NCBI RefSeq assembly: GCF_008802355.1
Contig: NZ_VZRA01000001.1
Coordinates: 800,525 to 864,524, forward strand
Length of the DNA stretch: 64,000 bases
Origin: Oryzomonas sagensis
GTDB lineage: Bacteria > Desulfobacterota > Desulfuromonadia > Geobacterales > Pseudopelobacteraceae
Direction of reading: 5' to 3'
The position numbers and the translations under genes were made by a program. Every line of letters begins with the position of its first letter. The first letter of the stretch is position 1. Under the pieces are notes generated by a model. The model was not told the DNA's origin. It ran no database searches and was given only the letters and a program-made list of their open reading frames with translations. Below are positions 43,060-52,043 of this stretch, piece by piece.

Positions 43060-45402
43060 TCACCTCGTCAACGGGGAATTCAGGTAGGCATTGATGATGT
43101 CCGTGTAGATCTCCCGGGGTTTGCTGGTGCCGTCGCTGGGGGCGACCATGCCTTCCCGCTCCATCATCTCGATGATGCGCGCAGCCCGGTTGTAGCCGAT
43201 GCGCAGACGGCGCTGGACCATGGAGATGCTGGCCTGCTTGGTCTCGGCCACCAGCCGCAGGGCATCCTCCCAGCGTTCGTCCTGCTCCTCGTCATCACCG
43301 TCGCTCCCCTTCTCGTCCGGATCCTTCATCTCCAGGATGGATTTCTCGTAGACCGGCTTGCCCTGCTTCTTGAGAAAATCCACCACCCGCTGGACCTCGG
43401 CGTCGGAGACGAAGGCGCCGTGGATGCGTTGCAGCCTGGAGGTCCCGGGCGGCATGTAGAGCATGTCGCCGGCCCCCAAAAGGCTCTCGGCCCCGTTGCA
43501 GTCCAGGATGGTGCGCGAATCGACCTTGGACGACACCTGGAAGGAGATACGCGACGGCAGGTTGGCCTTGATCAGACCGGTGATGACGTCCACCGACGGG
43601 CGCTGGGTCGCCAGGATCAGGTGAATGCCCGAGGCGCGGGCCTTCTGGGCCAGGCGGGCAATATGCTCCTCCACCTCGCGGCCGGCCACCATCATCAGGT
43701 CGGCCAACTCGTCCACGATGACCACGATGTAGGGGAGGTGGCTGTGCTCCAGCTCCTCCTCGGCGTCCACCGTAAAGGGGATCGGATCGACGGCCGCCTC
43801 ACCCTCCTGGACGATCTCCTCCAAATCCTCGATGATCTCGGCTTCGGGGATGGCGCTCAACTCTTCCTGCTCCTGGGCTTCGCCGGCCAGCTTCTTGTTG
43901 TAGGACTCGATGTTGCGCACGCCCTTGTCGGCCATCAGTTTGTAGCGGCGCTCCATCTCGTTGACCGCCCACTTCAGGGCCAGGGAGGCCTTCTTGGGCT
44001 CGGTCACCACCGGCAGCAGCAGGTGGGGGATGCCCTCGTACATGGAGAATTCCAGCATCTTGGGATCGACCATGATCATGCGCACATCCTGAGGCGTGGC
44101 GGTGTAGAGCAGGGAGAGGATCATGGTGTTGATGGAGACCGATTTGCCCGATCCGGTGGAGCCGGCCACCAGCAGGTGCGGCGCCTTGCCCAGGTCCGTG
44201 ACCACCGGCATGCCGGCGATGTCCTTGCCCAGGGCCAGGGGGAGCTTCATCTTGTTGTGGTGGAACTCCTCGCAGTTGAAGATCTCCCGCAGGAAAACCA
44301 TGTCCCGATCGCGGTTCGGGACCTCGATCCCCACCACCCCCTTGCCGGGAATGGGGGCCACGATACGGATCGACATGGCCTGCAACGCCATGGTAAGGTC
44401 ATCGGACAGTCCGGCGATCCGGCTGATCTTGATGCCGGGGGCGGGGGAAAACTCGTACATGGTGATGACCGGCCCGGGACAGATCTCCACCACCTCGCCG
44501 TCGATGCCGTAGTCCTTGAGTTTCTTTTCCAAAAGCCGGGCGTTCATGGTCAGGGCGTCCCGGTCCAGCTTCTTCTCGGTGACCGGGGGATTGTCCAGCA
44601 GGGAGAAGGGTGGGGTGAGGAAGTCGCCGTCGGCCTTGATGAACTCGAAGGATTCCTGGACCGAGGCGCTCTTTTCGGCTTCCTTTTTCCTGGCCTTCTC
44701 TTTTTTGAACACATTGGCCTGGACCGGCGGCGGGGTGGCCGGTTTGATGACCGGCCCGGCCGCTGCCGCGGCAACCGGCATCCCCTCCTGCTTGGCCTTT
44801 TCCCGCTGGCGCTCCTTGAGCCCGTGGGCGCGGCGTTCCTGCCAGGCGAGCCATTTGTGCTTGATGGTCTCCAGCCACCACCCGGCAAAGAGGATGAAGG
44901 AGAAGCGCGACAGGATCATGATCGAGGCCGCCAGGAGCGGCAGCAGGAGGAGCATGGAGCCGGTTACGCCGACCGTTGCCCGGAGCTGGCGGGCGACGAT
45001 CACCCCCACGGCGCCGCCGGTGGGGACCTGCTGGCCCAGGAACATGGTCTTGTCCCGGAAGAAGGCGAACAGGACGGAAAGGGTGAGCATCAGCCCGAAA
45101 AACGCCAGAAGCTTGTAGGAACGCAGGCGGATCTCTTTGAAGCGGAACAGGGTGTAGGCCATGTACAGGAGGGCCAGGGGGACCAGGTAGGAGGCCAGGC
45201 CGAAGCAGATGAAGAACAGGTCGGCCACCTGGGCGCCCAGACGCCCCCCCAGGTTATGGACGGTACCCTCGTTGGAGTAGCTGTTGAAGGAGACGTCGCC
45301 GGCGTTGAAGGTCACAAACGCCAGCAGGATGAAGACGCCGACCGTGGCGAGCGCCATCCCCTGCAGTTCTTTGGTAAGTTTTTCTTTTCTTTGTTCTGCC
45401 AT
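43060..45402 (-). CDS. ftsK: DNA translocase FtsK
   Basis: FtsK pumps chromosome ends across the division septum and activates XerCD recombination. The 780-aa protein has four N-terminal membrane helices (about 15-35, 65-90, 100-120, 145-175) and a short charged linker. The RecA-like motor has Walker A AGSTGSGKSVS near residue 413 and Walker B-like YIVVIVDELADLMM. A gap-filling acidic insert lies around residues 510-545, and a C-terminal winged-helix gamma domain (QASISMVQRRLRIGYNRAA) reads KOPS sequences. The linker is shorter than in E. coli, as in SpoIIIE-like members. No clear ribosome site precedes ATG 45402. Confidence 0.94.
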   Translation of the reverse strand: MAEQRKEKLTKELQGMALATVGVFILLAFVTFNAGDVSFNSYSNEGTVHNLGGRLGAQVADLFFICFGLASYLVPLALLYMAYTLFRFKEIRLRSYKLLAFFGLMLTLSVLFAFFRDKTMFLGQQVPTGGAVGVIVARQLRATVGVTGSMLLLLPLLAASIMILSRFSFILFAGWWLETIKHKWLAWQERRAHGLKERQREKAKQEGMPVAAAAAGPVIKPATPPPVQANVFKKEKARKKEAEKSASVQESFEFIKADGDFLTPPFSLLDNPPVTEKKLDRDALTMNARLLEKKLKDYGIDGEVVEICPGPVITMYEFSPAPGIKISRIAGLSDDLTMALQAMSIRIVAPIPGKGVVGIEVPNRDRDMVFLREIFNCEEFHHNKMKLPLALGKDIAGMPVVTDLGKAPHLLVAGSTGSGKSVSINTMILSLLYTATPQDVRMIMVDPKMLEFSMYEGIPHLLLPVVTEPKKASLALKWAVNEMERRYKLMADKGVRNIESYNKKLAGEAQEQEELSAIPEAEIIEDLEEIVQEGEAAVDPIPFTVDAEEELEHSHLPYIVVIVDELADLMMVAGREVEEHIARLAQKARASGIHLILATQRPSVDVITGLIKANLPSRISFQVSSKVDSRTILDCNGAESLLGAGDMLYMPPGTSRLQRIHGAFVSDAEVQRVVDFLKKQGKPVYEKSILEMKDPDEKGSDGDDEEQDERWEDALRLVAETKQASISMVQRRLRIGYNRAARIIEMMEREGMVAPSDGTSKPREIYTDIINAYLNSPLTR

Positions 45403-45553
45403 GGGGTCTATAGACTCAAATTCGCAATCAGGTAATGATGAAATCGGGTCATATTACCTGCAATCCGGGGGGAGAGGCAAAGGAAAAAATGGAGCCGGGC
45501 CGCAAAAGGAGTTTATTTGACCTTTGTCATGTAAGATTCCGGGATAAGGGGGC

Positions 45554-45910
45554 ATGATGACAACCATGGAAGCGCTTACGAAGCAGCAGAAAAAGGATAT
45601 CAGGCTGATCGGCAGGTTTGTGGAGGTCTACTGCGCCGACAAGCACGGAGCCGGAGAACGTTCGCTGTTCGGCCTTCCGGCAGGGTTGGGAGAGCACGCC
45701 CTGTGCGCCGAATGCGCCGAATTCATGGCCTATGCCGTCGCCCGGCGGTTGAAGTGCCCCCTGGAGGCGGAGAAGCCGACCTGCAAGCGGTGCCGGATTC
45801 ATTGTTACAATGAGGCGAACCGGGCGAAGGTGAGGGAGATCATGGCCTACTCCGGGAAGAAGCTGCTGTTGCGGGGGCGGCTGGATTATGTGTGGCATTA
45901 CTTGTTCTGA
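45554..45910 (+). CDS. YgbA-like protein (nitrous-oxide-stimulated promoter family)
   Basis: This 118-aa cytosolic protein is rich in spaced cysteines (VYCADKHG; LCAECAEFM; PTCKRCRIHCY) and has the family tail YSGKKLLLRGRLDYVWHYLF. In enterobacteria YgbA is induced by nitric oxide through NsrR and supports recovery from nitrosative stress. Here the next gene is a ferredoxin-like protein, which fits such a role. ATG 45554 or 45557 follows AAGGGGGC. Confidence 0.85.
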   Translation: MMTTMEALTKQQKKDIRLIGRFVEVYCADKHGAGERSLFGLPAGLGEHALCAECAEFMAYAVARRLKCPLEAEKPTCKRCRIHCYNEANRAKVREIMAYSGKKLLLRGRLDYVWHYLF

Positions 45911-45926
45911 GATCGAGAATCAAAAC

Positions 45927-45953
45927 CTGCCGCAGAGACGCGGAGACACAAAG
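45927..45953. repeat. Half copy of the CACAGAGACAC repeat
   Basis: CTGCCGCAGAGACGCGGAGA and flanking bases match the left arm of the repeats at 11153 and 42136. No partner arm is seen nearby. Confidence 0.5.
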
Positions 45954-46006
45954 GAACTCAGAGATAAAGCTTGAGTCAAAAATTTACGGGGAAAAAGGAG
46001 AAAAAC

Positions 46007-46756
46007 ATGTTGAGAAAGATCGTAAAGATAGACCAGGACAAATGTGACGGCTGCGGGTTGTGCGTTCCCTCGTGCGCCGAAGGGGCCATAAAGATCGTTG
46101 GCGGCAAGGCGGTGCTTTCGGCCGAGAACCTGTGCGACGGCCTGGGGGCCTGCCTGGGCGAGTGCCCGCGTGGCGCCATTACCGTCGAGGAGCGGGAGGC
46201 CGACGAATTTGACGAAGCGGCCGTTGAGCGGCATCTTGTCGCCGAGGGTAAGCCCGTTCCCGGCCATCATCACGCCGCCCCGGCACCTGCCCAGCATCAC
46301 CACCACGGCGGCGGTTGCCCCGGTTCCCGCGCCATGAGCTTCGCCCGCCCGCAGGCGGCGGCCGCTTCGGAACCCACCGGCAGCCGCCAGAGCCAACTGG
46401 CCCAGTGGCCGGTGCAGCTGCACCTGGTCTCCACCAGCGCCCCCTATTTCCAGGGCGCCGACCTGCTGATCACGGCCGACTGCGTGCCGGTGGCCTATGC
46501 CGGCTACCACGAGGATTTCCTCAAGGGGCGCGCCGTTGTCATGGGCTGCCCCAAACTGGACGACAACCAGTTCTACCAGCAGAAGCTGACCGAGCTCTTT
46601 ATCCGTTCCGATATCAAGAGCGTCACGGTGCTGAAGATGGAGGTGCCCTGCTGCGGGGGGATCGCCGCGGCTGCCCGGCAGGCCGTTGCCGCCAGCGGCA
46701 AGCAGATACCCTACAACGAGGTTACCATCGGCATTCAGGGGCAGATCAAGAAATAG
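46007..46756 (+). CDS. Two-[4Fe-4S] ferredoxin-domain protein
   Basis: From ATG 46007 (AAAAAGGAGAAAAAC upstream) the product is 249 aa. The N-terminal 65 residues form a ferredoxin domain with CDGCGLCVPSC and a second, modified cluster site (LCDGLGACLGECPRGA). A His-rich linker (HHHAAPAPAQHHHHGGGCPG) follows, then a roughly 140-aa domain with further Cys (TADCVP, MGCPKL, VPCCGG). Proteins of this build occur beside hybrid-cluster protein genes in anaerobes and may act in nitrosative-stress redox chemistry. That link is inferred from family context and the YgbA neighbour. Confidence 0.82.
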   Translation: MLRKIVKIDQDKCDGCGLCVPSCAEGAIKIVGGKAVLSAENLCDGLGACLGECPRGAITVEEREADEFDEAAVERHLVAEGKPVPGHHHAAPAPAQHHHHGGGCPGSRAMSFARPQAAAASEPTGSRQSQLAQWPVQLHLVSTSAPYFQGADLLITADCVPVAYAGYHEDFLKGRAVVMGCPKLDDNQFYQQKLTELFIRSDIKSVTVLKMEVPCCGGIAAAARQAVAASGKQIPYNEVTIGIQGQIKK

Positions 46757-46875
46757 GATTCCGTTGCGGGGGTGTTCCAACAAGGCTTTTATTGCTGACA
46801 GACGCTGCAAGTTTGAGTTAGTATACAAAATTTGCATCATTGGAATTCAGTAATAAAACACCCTGGAGCACCCCC

Positions 46876-49800
46876 GTGAGGCAACGGTCCGCACTTACCA
46901 TCACGCAGTTCAAGACACGCGTCAGGCTTATCGTCGGGCTGCTGCTGGTGGTTGTTATCGCTATCTCGGCCTGGCAGATGGCTTCCGAACGCCACGCCAT
47001 CGTCAATGCCGCCGAAAAACAGTCCGAGGGGTATGTCCGCGCCCTCGGAGAACACGCCGGCAGCGCCTTTGCCGAGGCGGACCGCGCCTTGCAGGATATC
47101 GTCGGCGAGATCGATCAGCGGGGGGGGATGGAGCGGGTCGATCAACGCACCCTGTTCCACCTCATCAGGCGCCAGGGAGGCGATACCCCCCAGATCGGCG
47201 CGATCTTCATCGTCAACCGCAGCGGGGTCATGACGGTCAATTCCCTGGAGTTCCCTTCCCGGCAGATCAACGTTGCCGACCGGGACTATTACCTCTCCGG
47301 CAGGGGCAACCCCCGCGCCGGGCTCTTTTTCAGCAGGCCGCTCGTGAGCCGGTTGAGCAATTGCTGGCGTTTCACCATGACACGGCCGCTCGTCGCGGCG
47401 GACGGCAGCTTCTCCGGGCTGGTGGCGGCGGCTTTCGAGATCGATTACTTCCATCGCTTTTATACCTCGACGAGCCTCGGGCCGCGGGGCAAGGTGCTTC
47501 TGGTCCGAACCGACGGGGCGCCGCTGGTGAACGAGCCGTTTGCCGAAAACGCCTATACGACCGACTTCCGACAGTCCGCTCTCTTCCGACGCTATCTGCC
47601 CCATGCCCCGGCAGGAACCTTCCGCGGCTCTCAGAGCCCCCAGGATACCACCCCCCGCATTATTTCATACTATCGGATCTCCCGCTTTCCCGTCGTGGCT
47701 GTCGTCTCCCTGCACCAGGGCGACTTCCTGGATTCCTGGCGGCAGAAAGCCGTTTTTCAGGCAACCATCCTGGCGGGCCTCAGCCTGACCATCCTCTTGC
47801 TGATGCACCTGTTGCTGAACTACCTCGACCGCCTGCACGGGGCGCAGAACTCCCTGCGGGAGGAGCGGGAACTGGTTCGGCTCAAGGCGGCGCAAATCGA
47901 TGCCGCCAACGACGCGATCCTGTTGACGGATCGCGAGGGGCATCTGCTGCACGTCAACACGACCCTGTGCCACATGACCGGTTTTACCCAGGACGAACTG
48001 CGGCACAAGAACCTCCGTGACCTGCAGACCCGGGAATTTGCGGCCTGTACGGATGCCCACACCACCGCGGCCCTGGAACGCGGAGAGGCGGTCTTCGAGT
48101 CGGCCTACCTTGCCAAAGGTGGAACGGTCCTGCCGGTGGAAATCCATGCCCGGGCCATGACGGATGACGGGAAGGGCCTGATCCTGAGCATCGTCAGGGA
48201 TATCAGCGAGCGCAAGCGCAACGAGTTGCGCGAGCATACCAGGCTGCGCATCCTGGAAGAGATGGCGACCGGCGCCGGTCTGGCGGACATCCTGCTCCAC
48301 ATTGTCGGCTTTGTGGAGCAGGAGTGCAGAGGCGCGCTCTGCTCCATACTCCTCTTGGATGAGGACGAACAACACCTCCGCCGTGGCGTCGCCCCGAGCC
48401 TTCCCGATTCCTATAACCGGGCCGTTGACGGGCAGCGGCCCGGTCAGTGGCTGCTCTCCGGCGGGGCGGATGGCCGCCGATACCGGCGGATGATCGTGGA
48501 CGATTTGGCGGCACACCCCTCGTGGAGAGACTTCATCCCCGCCCGGGAAGCGGGCCTGCGCGCCTGTTGGGCGGAACCGGTGTTTTCGTCGGAGGATGAG
48601 TTGCTCGGCACCGTTGCCATGTACTACCGGGAGCCACGGACACCGGATCAATTCGAGATCCAGATGATCGAGACCGCCGCGCATCTCGCCAGCATCGCCA
48701 TCGGACGCTTCAAGATCGAGGAACGGCGGAACCATCTTGAGGTGCAACTGCACCATGTGCAGAAGATCGAGGCCATCGGGCAGTTGGCCGGCGGGATCGC
48801 CCATGACTTCAACAACCTCCTGACCCCCATACTCGTCTATGCCGAAATGATGCAGAACAAACTGGCCAAGGACGACCCCCAGAGGGGCAAGACCCAGGGG
48901 ATTATCTCGGCGGCCTGCAAGGCGCGGGATCTGACCCAGCAGCTTCTCAGCTTCGGGCGCAAGCAGATGCTCACGATCCAGCCGGTGGACCTGAACGGGA
49001 TCGTCCGCATGTTCCAGGATATCCTGCGCCGCACCATTCGGGAGAGTGTCTCCATCGATATCCGCCTGGCGCCGGGAAAGGTCGTCGCCCTGGCGGATCG
49101 CGGCCAGATCGAGCAGGTCCTGCTCAATCTGGCGGTCAATGCCCAGGATGCGATTACGGGGAACGGCACCATCATCGTCGAAACCGGCCATGTGGTGCTG
49201 GACAGCGAATATGCCCGCCTGCATCCCGGCATGCGGCCCGGTCCCTATGCCTTGCTGGCCTTCAGCGACAATGGCTGCGGCATGGATGACGAAACCCTGG
49301 TGCACATCTTCGAGCCGTTCTTCACCACCAAGCAGGTGGGGCATGGGACAGGGCTCGGCCTGGCCACGGTCTACGGCATCATCAAGCAGCATGAAGGGTA
49401 TATCACCGTGAGAAGCGGCAGTGGGGAAGGGACGACCTTCTGCCTCTATCTGCCGCTCGGCCACCATGAAACGGCCGCAAAGGAGCTGGAACCCGCTGCA
49501 CCGACGGCGGCGCCCGGCACGCCCCGCGGCGGGAGCATCATGGTTGTGGAGGACAACGACATGGTCCGGGAGATGACGGTGGAACTGCTGGAGTCATCGG
49601 GCTATCGCGTGCTTGTGGCGGACCATCCCGCCGCGGCCCGGGAACTCGCCCGGCAGCACAGGACCGTCATCGACCTGCTGGTAACCGATGTGGTCATGCC
49701 GGAGATGAACGGCAGGGAGCTGTACGGCTGTTTGCATGAATCCCTGCCCAAGCTCAGGGTGCTGTATATTTCCGGTTACGCCAATGAGCTCTTTGTCCAC

Positions 49801-49890
49801 GACGGGATGCTCGAAGAGGGCATTGATTTTCTCCAGAAGCCGTTCACGGCGGAACGCTTTCTGGAACGGGTCAGGCAGGCGTTGGAGTGA
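46876..49890 (+). CDS. Hybrid sensor histidine kinase (Cache-PAS-GAF-HisKA-HATPase-REC)
   Basis: I start at GTG 46876 (GGAG seven nt upstream), giving 1004 aa. The domains in order are: membrane helix (about 15-34); extracytoplasmic double-Cache sensor (about 40-285); second helix (about 293-315); PAS (about 335-445); GAF (about 455-615); HisKA with phospho-acceptor His in GGIAHDFNN (about 643); HATPase with DNGCGM (about 798) and GTGLGLATV; and a fused receiver with phospho-acceptor Asp in [13 protein letters not shown] (about 938). The fused receiver has no output domain, so it either hands phosphate to a separate protein or regulates the kinase. The ligand and partner are unknown. Confidence 0.92.
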   Translation: MRQRSALTITQFKTRVRLIVGLLLVVVIAISAWQMASERHAIVNAAEKQSEGYVRALGEHAGSAFAEADRALQDIVGEIDQRGGMERVDQRTLFHLIRRQGGDTPQIGAIFIVNRSGVMTVNSLEFPSRQINVADRDYYLSGRGNPRAGLFFSRPLVSRLSNCWRFTMTRPLVAADGSFSGLVAAAFEIDYFHRFYTSTSLGPRGKVLLVRTDGAPLVNEPFAENAYTTDFRQSALFRRYLPHAPAGTFRGSQSPQDTTPRIISYYRISRFPVVAVVSLHQGDFLDSWRQKAVFQATILAGLSLTILLLMHLLLNYLDRLHGAQNSLREERELVRLKAAQIDAANDAILLTDREGHLLHVNTTLCHMTGFTQDELRHKNLRDLQTREFAACTDAHTTAALERGEAVFESAYLAKGGTVLPVEIHARAMTDDGKGLILSIVRDISERKRNELREHTRLRILEEMATGAGLADILLHIVGFVEQECRGALCSILLLDEDEQHLRRGVAPSLPDSYNRAVDGQRPGQWLLSGGADGRRYRRMIVDDLAAHPSWRDFIPAREAGLRACWAEPVFSSEDELLGTVAMYYREPRTPDQFEIQMIETAAHLASIAIGRFKIEERRNHLEVQLHHVQKIEAIGQLAGGIAHDFNNLLTPILVYAEMMQNKLAKDDPQRGKTQGIISAACKARDLTQQLLSFGRKQMLTIQPVDLNGIVRMFQDILRRTIRESVSIDIRLAPGKVVALADRGQIEQVLLNLAVNAQDAITGNGTIIVETGHVVLDSEYARLHPGMRPGPYALLAFSDNGCGMDDETLVHIFEPFFTTKQVGHGTGLGLATVYGIIKQHEGYITVRSGSGEGTTFCLYLPLGHHETAAKELEPAAPTAAPGTPRGGSIMVVEDNDMVREMTVELLESSGYRVLVADHPAAARELARQHRTVIDLLVTDVVMPEMNGRELYGCLHESLPKLRVLYISGYANELFVHDGMLEEGIDFLQKPFTAERFLERVRQALE

Positions 49891-50046
49891 TTAAGCCGCC
49901 GTTCCTGTTTCAGGGGGGCACGCGGATGAACCGCCGTCCTTGCATGGGGGGCTTCCCATGAAGATATTCCGGGGTATCCCCTCCCGCCATGGGTCTGGTG
50001 TGGTATACTTGCCGGCAATGATATCCCACCTGCCGGGAGCGAGACC

Positions 50047-50574
50047 ATGAACCCACGAATCGAGATCATACGGGGAGACCTCACGCATATGGCCGTGGAC
50101 GCCATTGTCAATGCCGCCAACAACACCCTGCTGGGCGGCGGCGGGGTCGACGGCGCCATCCATCGGGCGGCCGGGCCGGAACTGATGGCGGAATGCGCCG
50201 GCCTGGGGGGCTGCGAGACCGGGGATGCCAAGATTACCAGGGGCTACCGGCTGGCTGCGCGCCATGTCATCCATACCGTTGGCCCGGTCTGGCGCGGCGG
50301 CGCCCAGGGAGAACCGGATCTTCTGCGAAGCGCCTATAGGCGCTGTTTTGAGGTGGCCGCAAAGAGCGGGCTGGCGAGCATCGCGTTTCCGGCCATCAGT
50401 TGCGGGGTGTACGGCTACCCCATGGGGGCTGCGGCCCTGATCGCGCTGGCGGCGGCAAAGGAGGCCGCGGCGTGCGATCCCGCGCTGGAGCGGGTCGTCT
50501 TCGTCGTGTATAACGACGAGGCGCTGCAGGTCTATCGGCAGGCGGCCGCGGCCCTGAAACTGGAAACGGATTGA
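50047..50574 (+). CDS. Macro-domain protein (O-acetyl-ADP-ribose deacetylase, YmdB-like)
   Basis: The 175-aa protein is a single macro domain. It shows [20 protein letters not shown] (the Asn and Gly loop that binds ADP-ribose), [20 protein letters not shown] and the second loop [14 protein letters not shown]. MacroD/YmdB-type enzymes hydrolyse O-acetyl-ADP-ribose and mono-ADP-ribosyl marks. No ADP-ribosyltransferase is next to it. It converges with the EAL-HDOD gene, 10 nt apart. Confidence 0.93.
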   Translation: MNPRIEIIRGDLTHMAVDAIVNAANNTLLGGGGVDGAIHRAAGPELMAECAGLGGCETGDAKITRGYRLAARHVIHTVGPVWRGGAQGEPDLLRSAYRRCFEVAAKSGLASIAFPAISCGVYGYPMGAAALIALAAAKEAAACDPALERVVFVVYNDEALQVYRQAAAALKLETD

Positions 50575-50584
50575 GGGGGGAGCG

Positions 50585-51841
50585 CTACTGGGGAGGTTCC
50601 TTGTCTTCCGAGATGCTGGTCCGCCAGTTGAAGGCGTCCAGTTGGGCGGTCAGCAGGGTTGCGATGGGGATGCCGCAGGTTTCGGTCAGGTTGGTGACTT
50701 CGCCGAAGTTGGTCTGTTCCAGGGTCTCGGCCAGGGCCAGAAGGCCACCCAGCTTCCCCTCGCGGTTGATCAGCGCCGCGGAGATTTCGTCGTTCAACTG
50801 CAATTCGCGCACTACCCCCTCCACGGAGGTCTCGAAAAGCACATCGACCAGCGACAGGATGCCGAGCATGAAGGCCGCCTCCACCTGTTCGCTGCCCCGG
50901 GGCAGGTGGTAACGCTCCATGACCAGGTACTCCAGCAGGCGTCCCCGAACGGCGGCCATCTCCAGCAGGGGGTTGTCGACCCCGCGGCTGTCGGCGCTGG
51001 CAAAGATGGCCAGTTGAACCCAGCGGCGCAGCTTGCCGAGCCCGAGCAGCATGATGGCGTGCCGCAGGCTCTTGATCTTCTCCCGCAGCCCCAGATGCAC
51101 CGAATTTACCAGTTTCAGCAGGTTGTACGACAATTCCGGGTGGTCCCTGAATACCTCCTCGATCTTGCCGAAATCCGTTTCGCTCTTAAGGTAGCCGAGC
51201 AGCCGCAGCATAGCCATCTTGGAAGGTTCGAGCCCTTTGCGCTTGAGCACCACCGGCCGTTCGAAGAAGTACCCCTGGAAGAGCTCGAAGCCCAGCTCGA
51301 GGCAGTCCTGAAACTGCTCCTGGGTTTCTATCCGTTCCGCCAGGAGCGTGAGGGGAAACTGGCGGAGCGCGGCGACGGCCTCGTGCAGGACGACGGGATC
51401 GGTCTCCAGGAGGTCGATCTTGACGATGTCCACGAAGCTATACAGATCGTGGTGGTCCGGGGAATAGATGTGGTCGTCCAGGGCGATGCGGAAGTTCTTG
51501 GCCTTGAGTTCGCTGCAGCGCTCCTTGACCGCGCCGGTCAGTTCCACCGACTCGAGCAGCTCCAGGATGGTTTGCTTGGGAGGCAGGACTTCGACCATGT
51601 CCGAGAAGAGCACATCGTGGGTGACGTTGATGAAGCCATCCTTGTCCCCCAGCACATTGCGGAAGCCGAAGTTGGCCATGGCGCTGGATATGACGCTCAT
51701 GCTGGCCTGGTCCTGGCTTTCGAATTCGCTGTAATTTTTCTCGGTCGAACGGAAGAGGAGTTCGTATCCCACGATCTCCTGGCGGATGTTCAGGATCGGC
51801 TGGCGCCCCAGAAAAAATTTTGTAAGCGATGGTCCGTTCAT
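50585..51841 (-). CDS. EAL-HDOD (YuxH-type) signalling protein
   Basis: I place the start at ATG 51841 (MNGPSLTKFFLGRQP), giving 418 aa; the upstream 31 residues do not match the family and the ribosome site is weak. The N-terminal half is an EAL-type domain with the start motif IVGYELLFRS, FINVTHDVL, ELLESVEL, VKIDLLETD and AERIETQEQF. The loop normally DDFGxG reads DDHIYS, so c-di-GMP hydrolysis is doubtful. The C-terminal HDOD domain (about 210-400) includes LSYNLLKLVNSVHLG. It is more likely a c-di-GMP-responsive or scaffold protein than an enzyme. Confidence 0.85.
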   Translation of the reverse strand: MNGPSLTKFFLGRQPILNIRQEIVGYELLFRSTEKNYSEFESQDQASMSVISSAMANFGFRNVLGDKDGFINVTHDVLFSDMVEVLPPKQTILELLESVELTGAVKERCSELKAKNFRIALDDHIYSPDHHDLYSFVDIVKIDLLETDPVVLHEAVAALRQFPLTLLAERIETQEQFQDCLELGFELFQGYFFERPVVLKRKGLEPSKMAMLRLLGYLKSETDFGKIEEVFRDHPELSYNLLKLVNSVHLGLREKIKSLRHAIMLLGLGKLRRWVQLAIFASADSRGVDNPLLEMAAVRGRLLEYLVMERYHLPRGSEQVEAAFMLGILSLVDVLFETSVEGVVRELQLNDEISAALINREGKLGGLLALAETLEQTNFGEVTNLTETCGIPIATLLTAQLDAFNWRTSISEDKEPPQ

Positions 51842-52043
51842 GGCTGGCTCTACCCGCGCCCGAAGCGCAATTCTCCCCATGGTTGCCGATTGTCCCGCCG
51901 GTCGGGCGGACGAAAGGATGATAAACTTTACCATCGTATTGCCAGGAATGCGATGGTAAAGTTGCAGGACTCCCCCGGCGAATATGCCCGCGGGCCACGC
52001 GCGTCACTTGCCGATGACGCCTCTGTTGTGCTACAACAATGCC

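Noticed and set aside
43420-45435. Long open frame antisense to ftsK
   Set aside because: His- and Gly-rich low-complexity translation typical of GC-rich antisense frames; ftsK itself is unmistakable.
47665-49467. 600-codon frame antisense to the hybrid kinase
   Set aside because: The kinase on the other strand has a full set of ordered domains.
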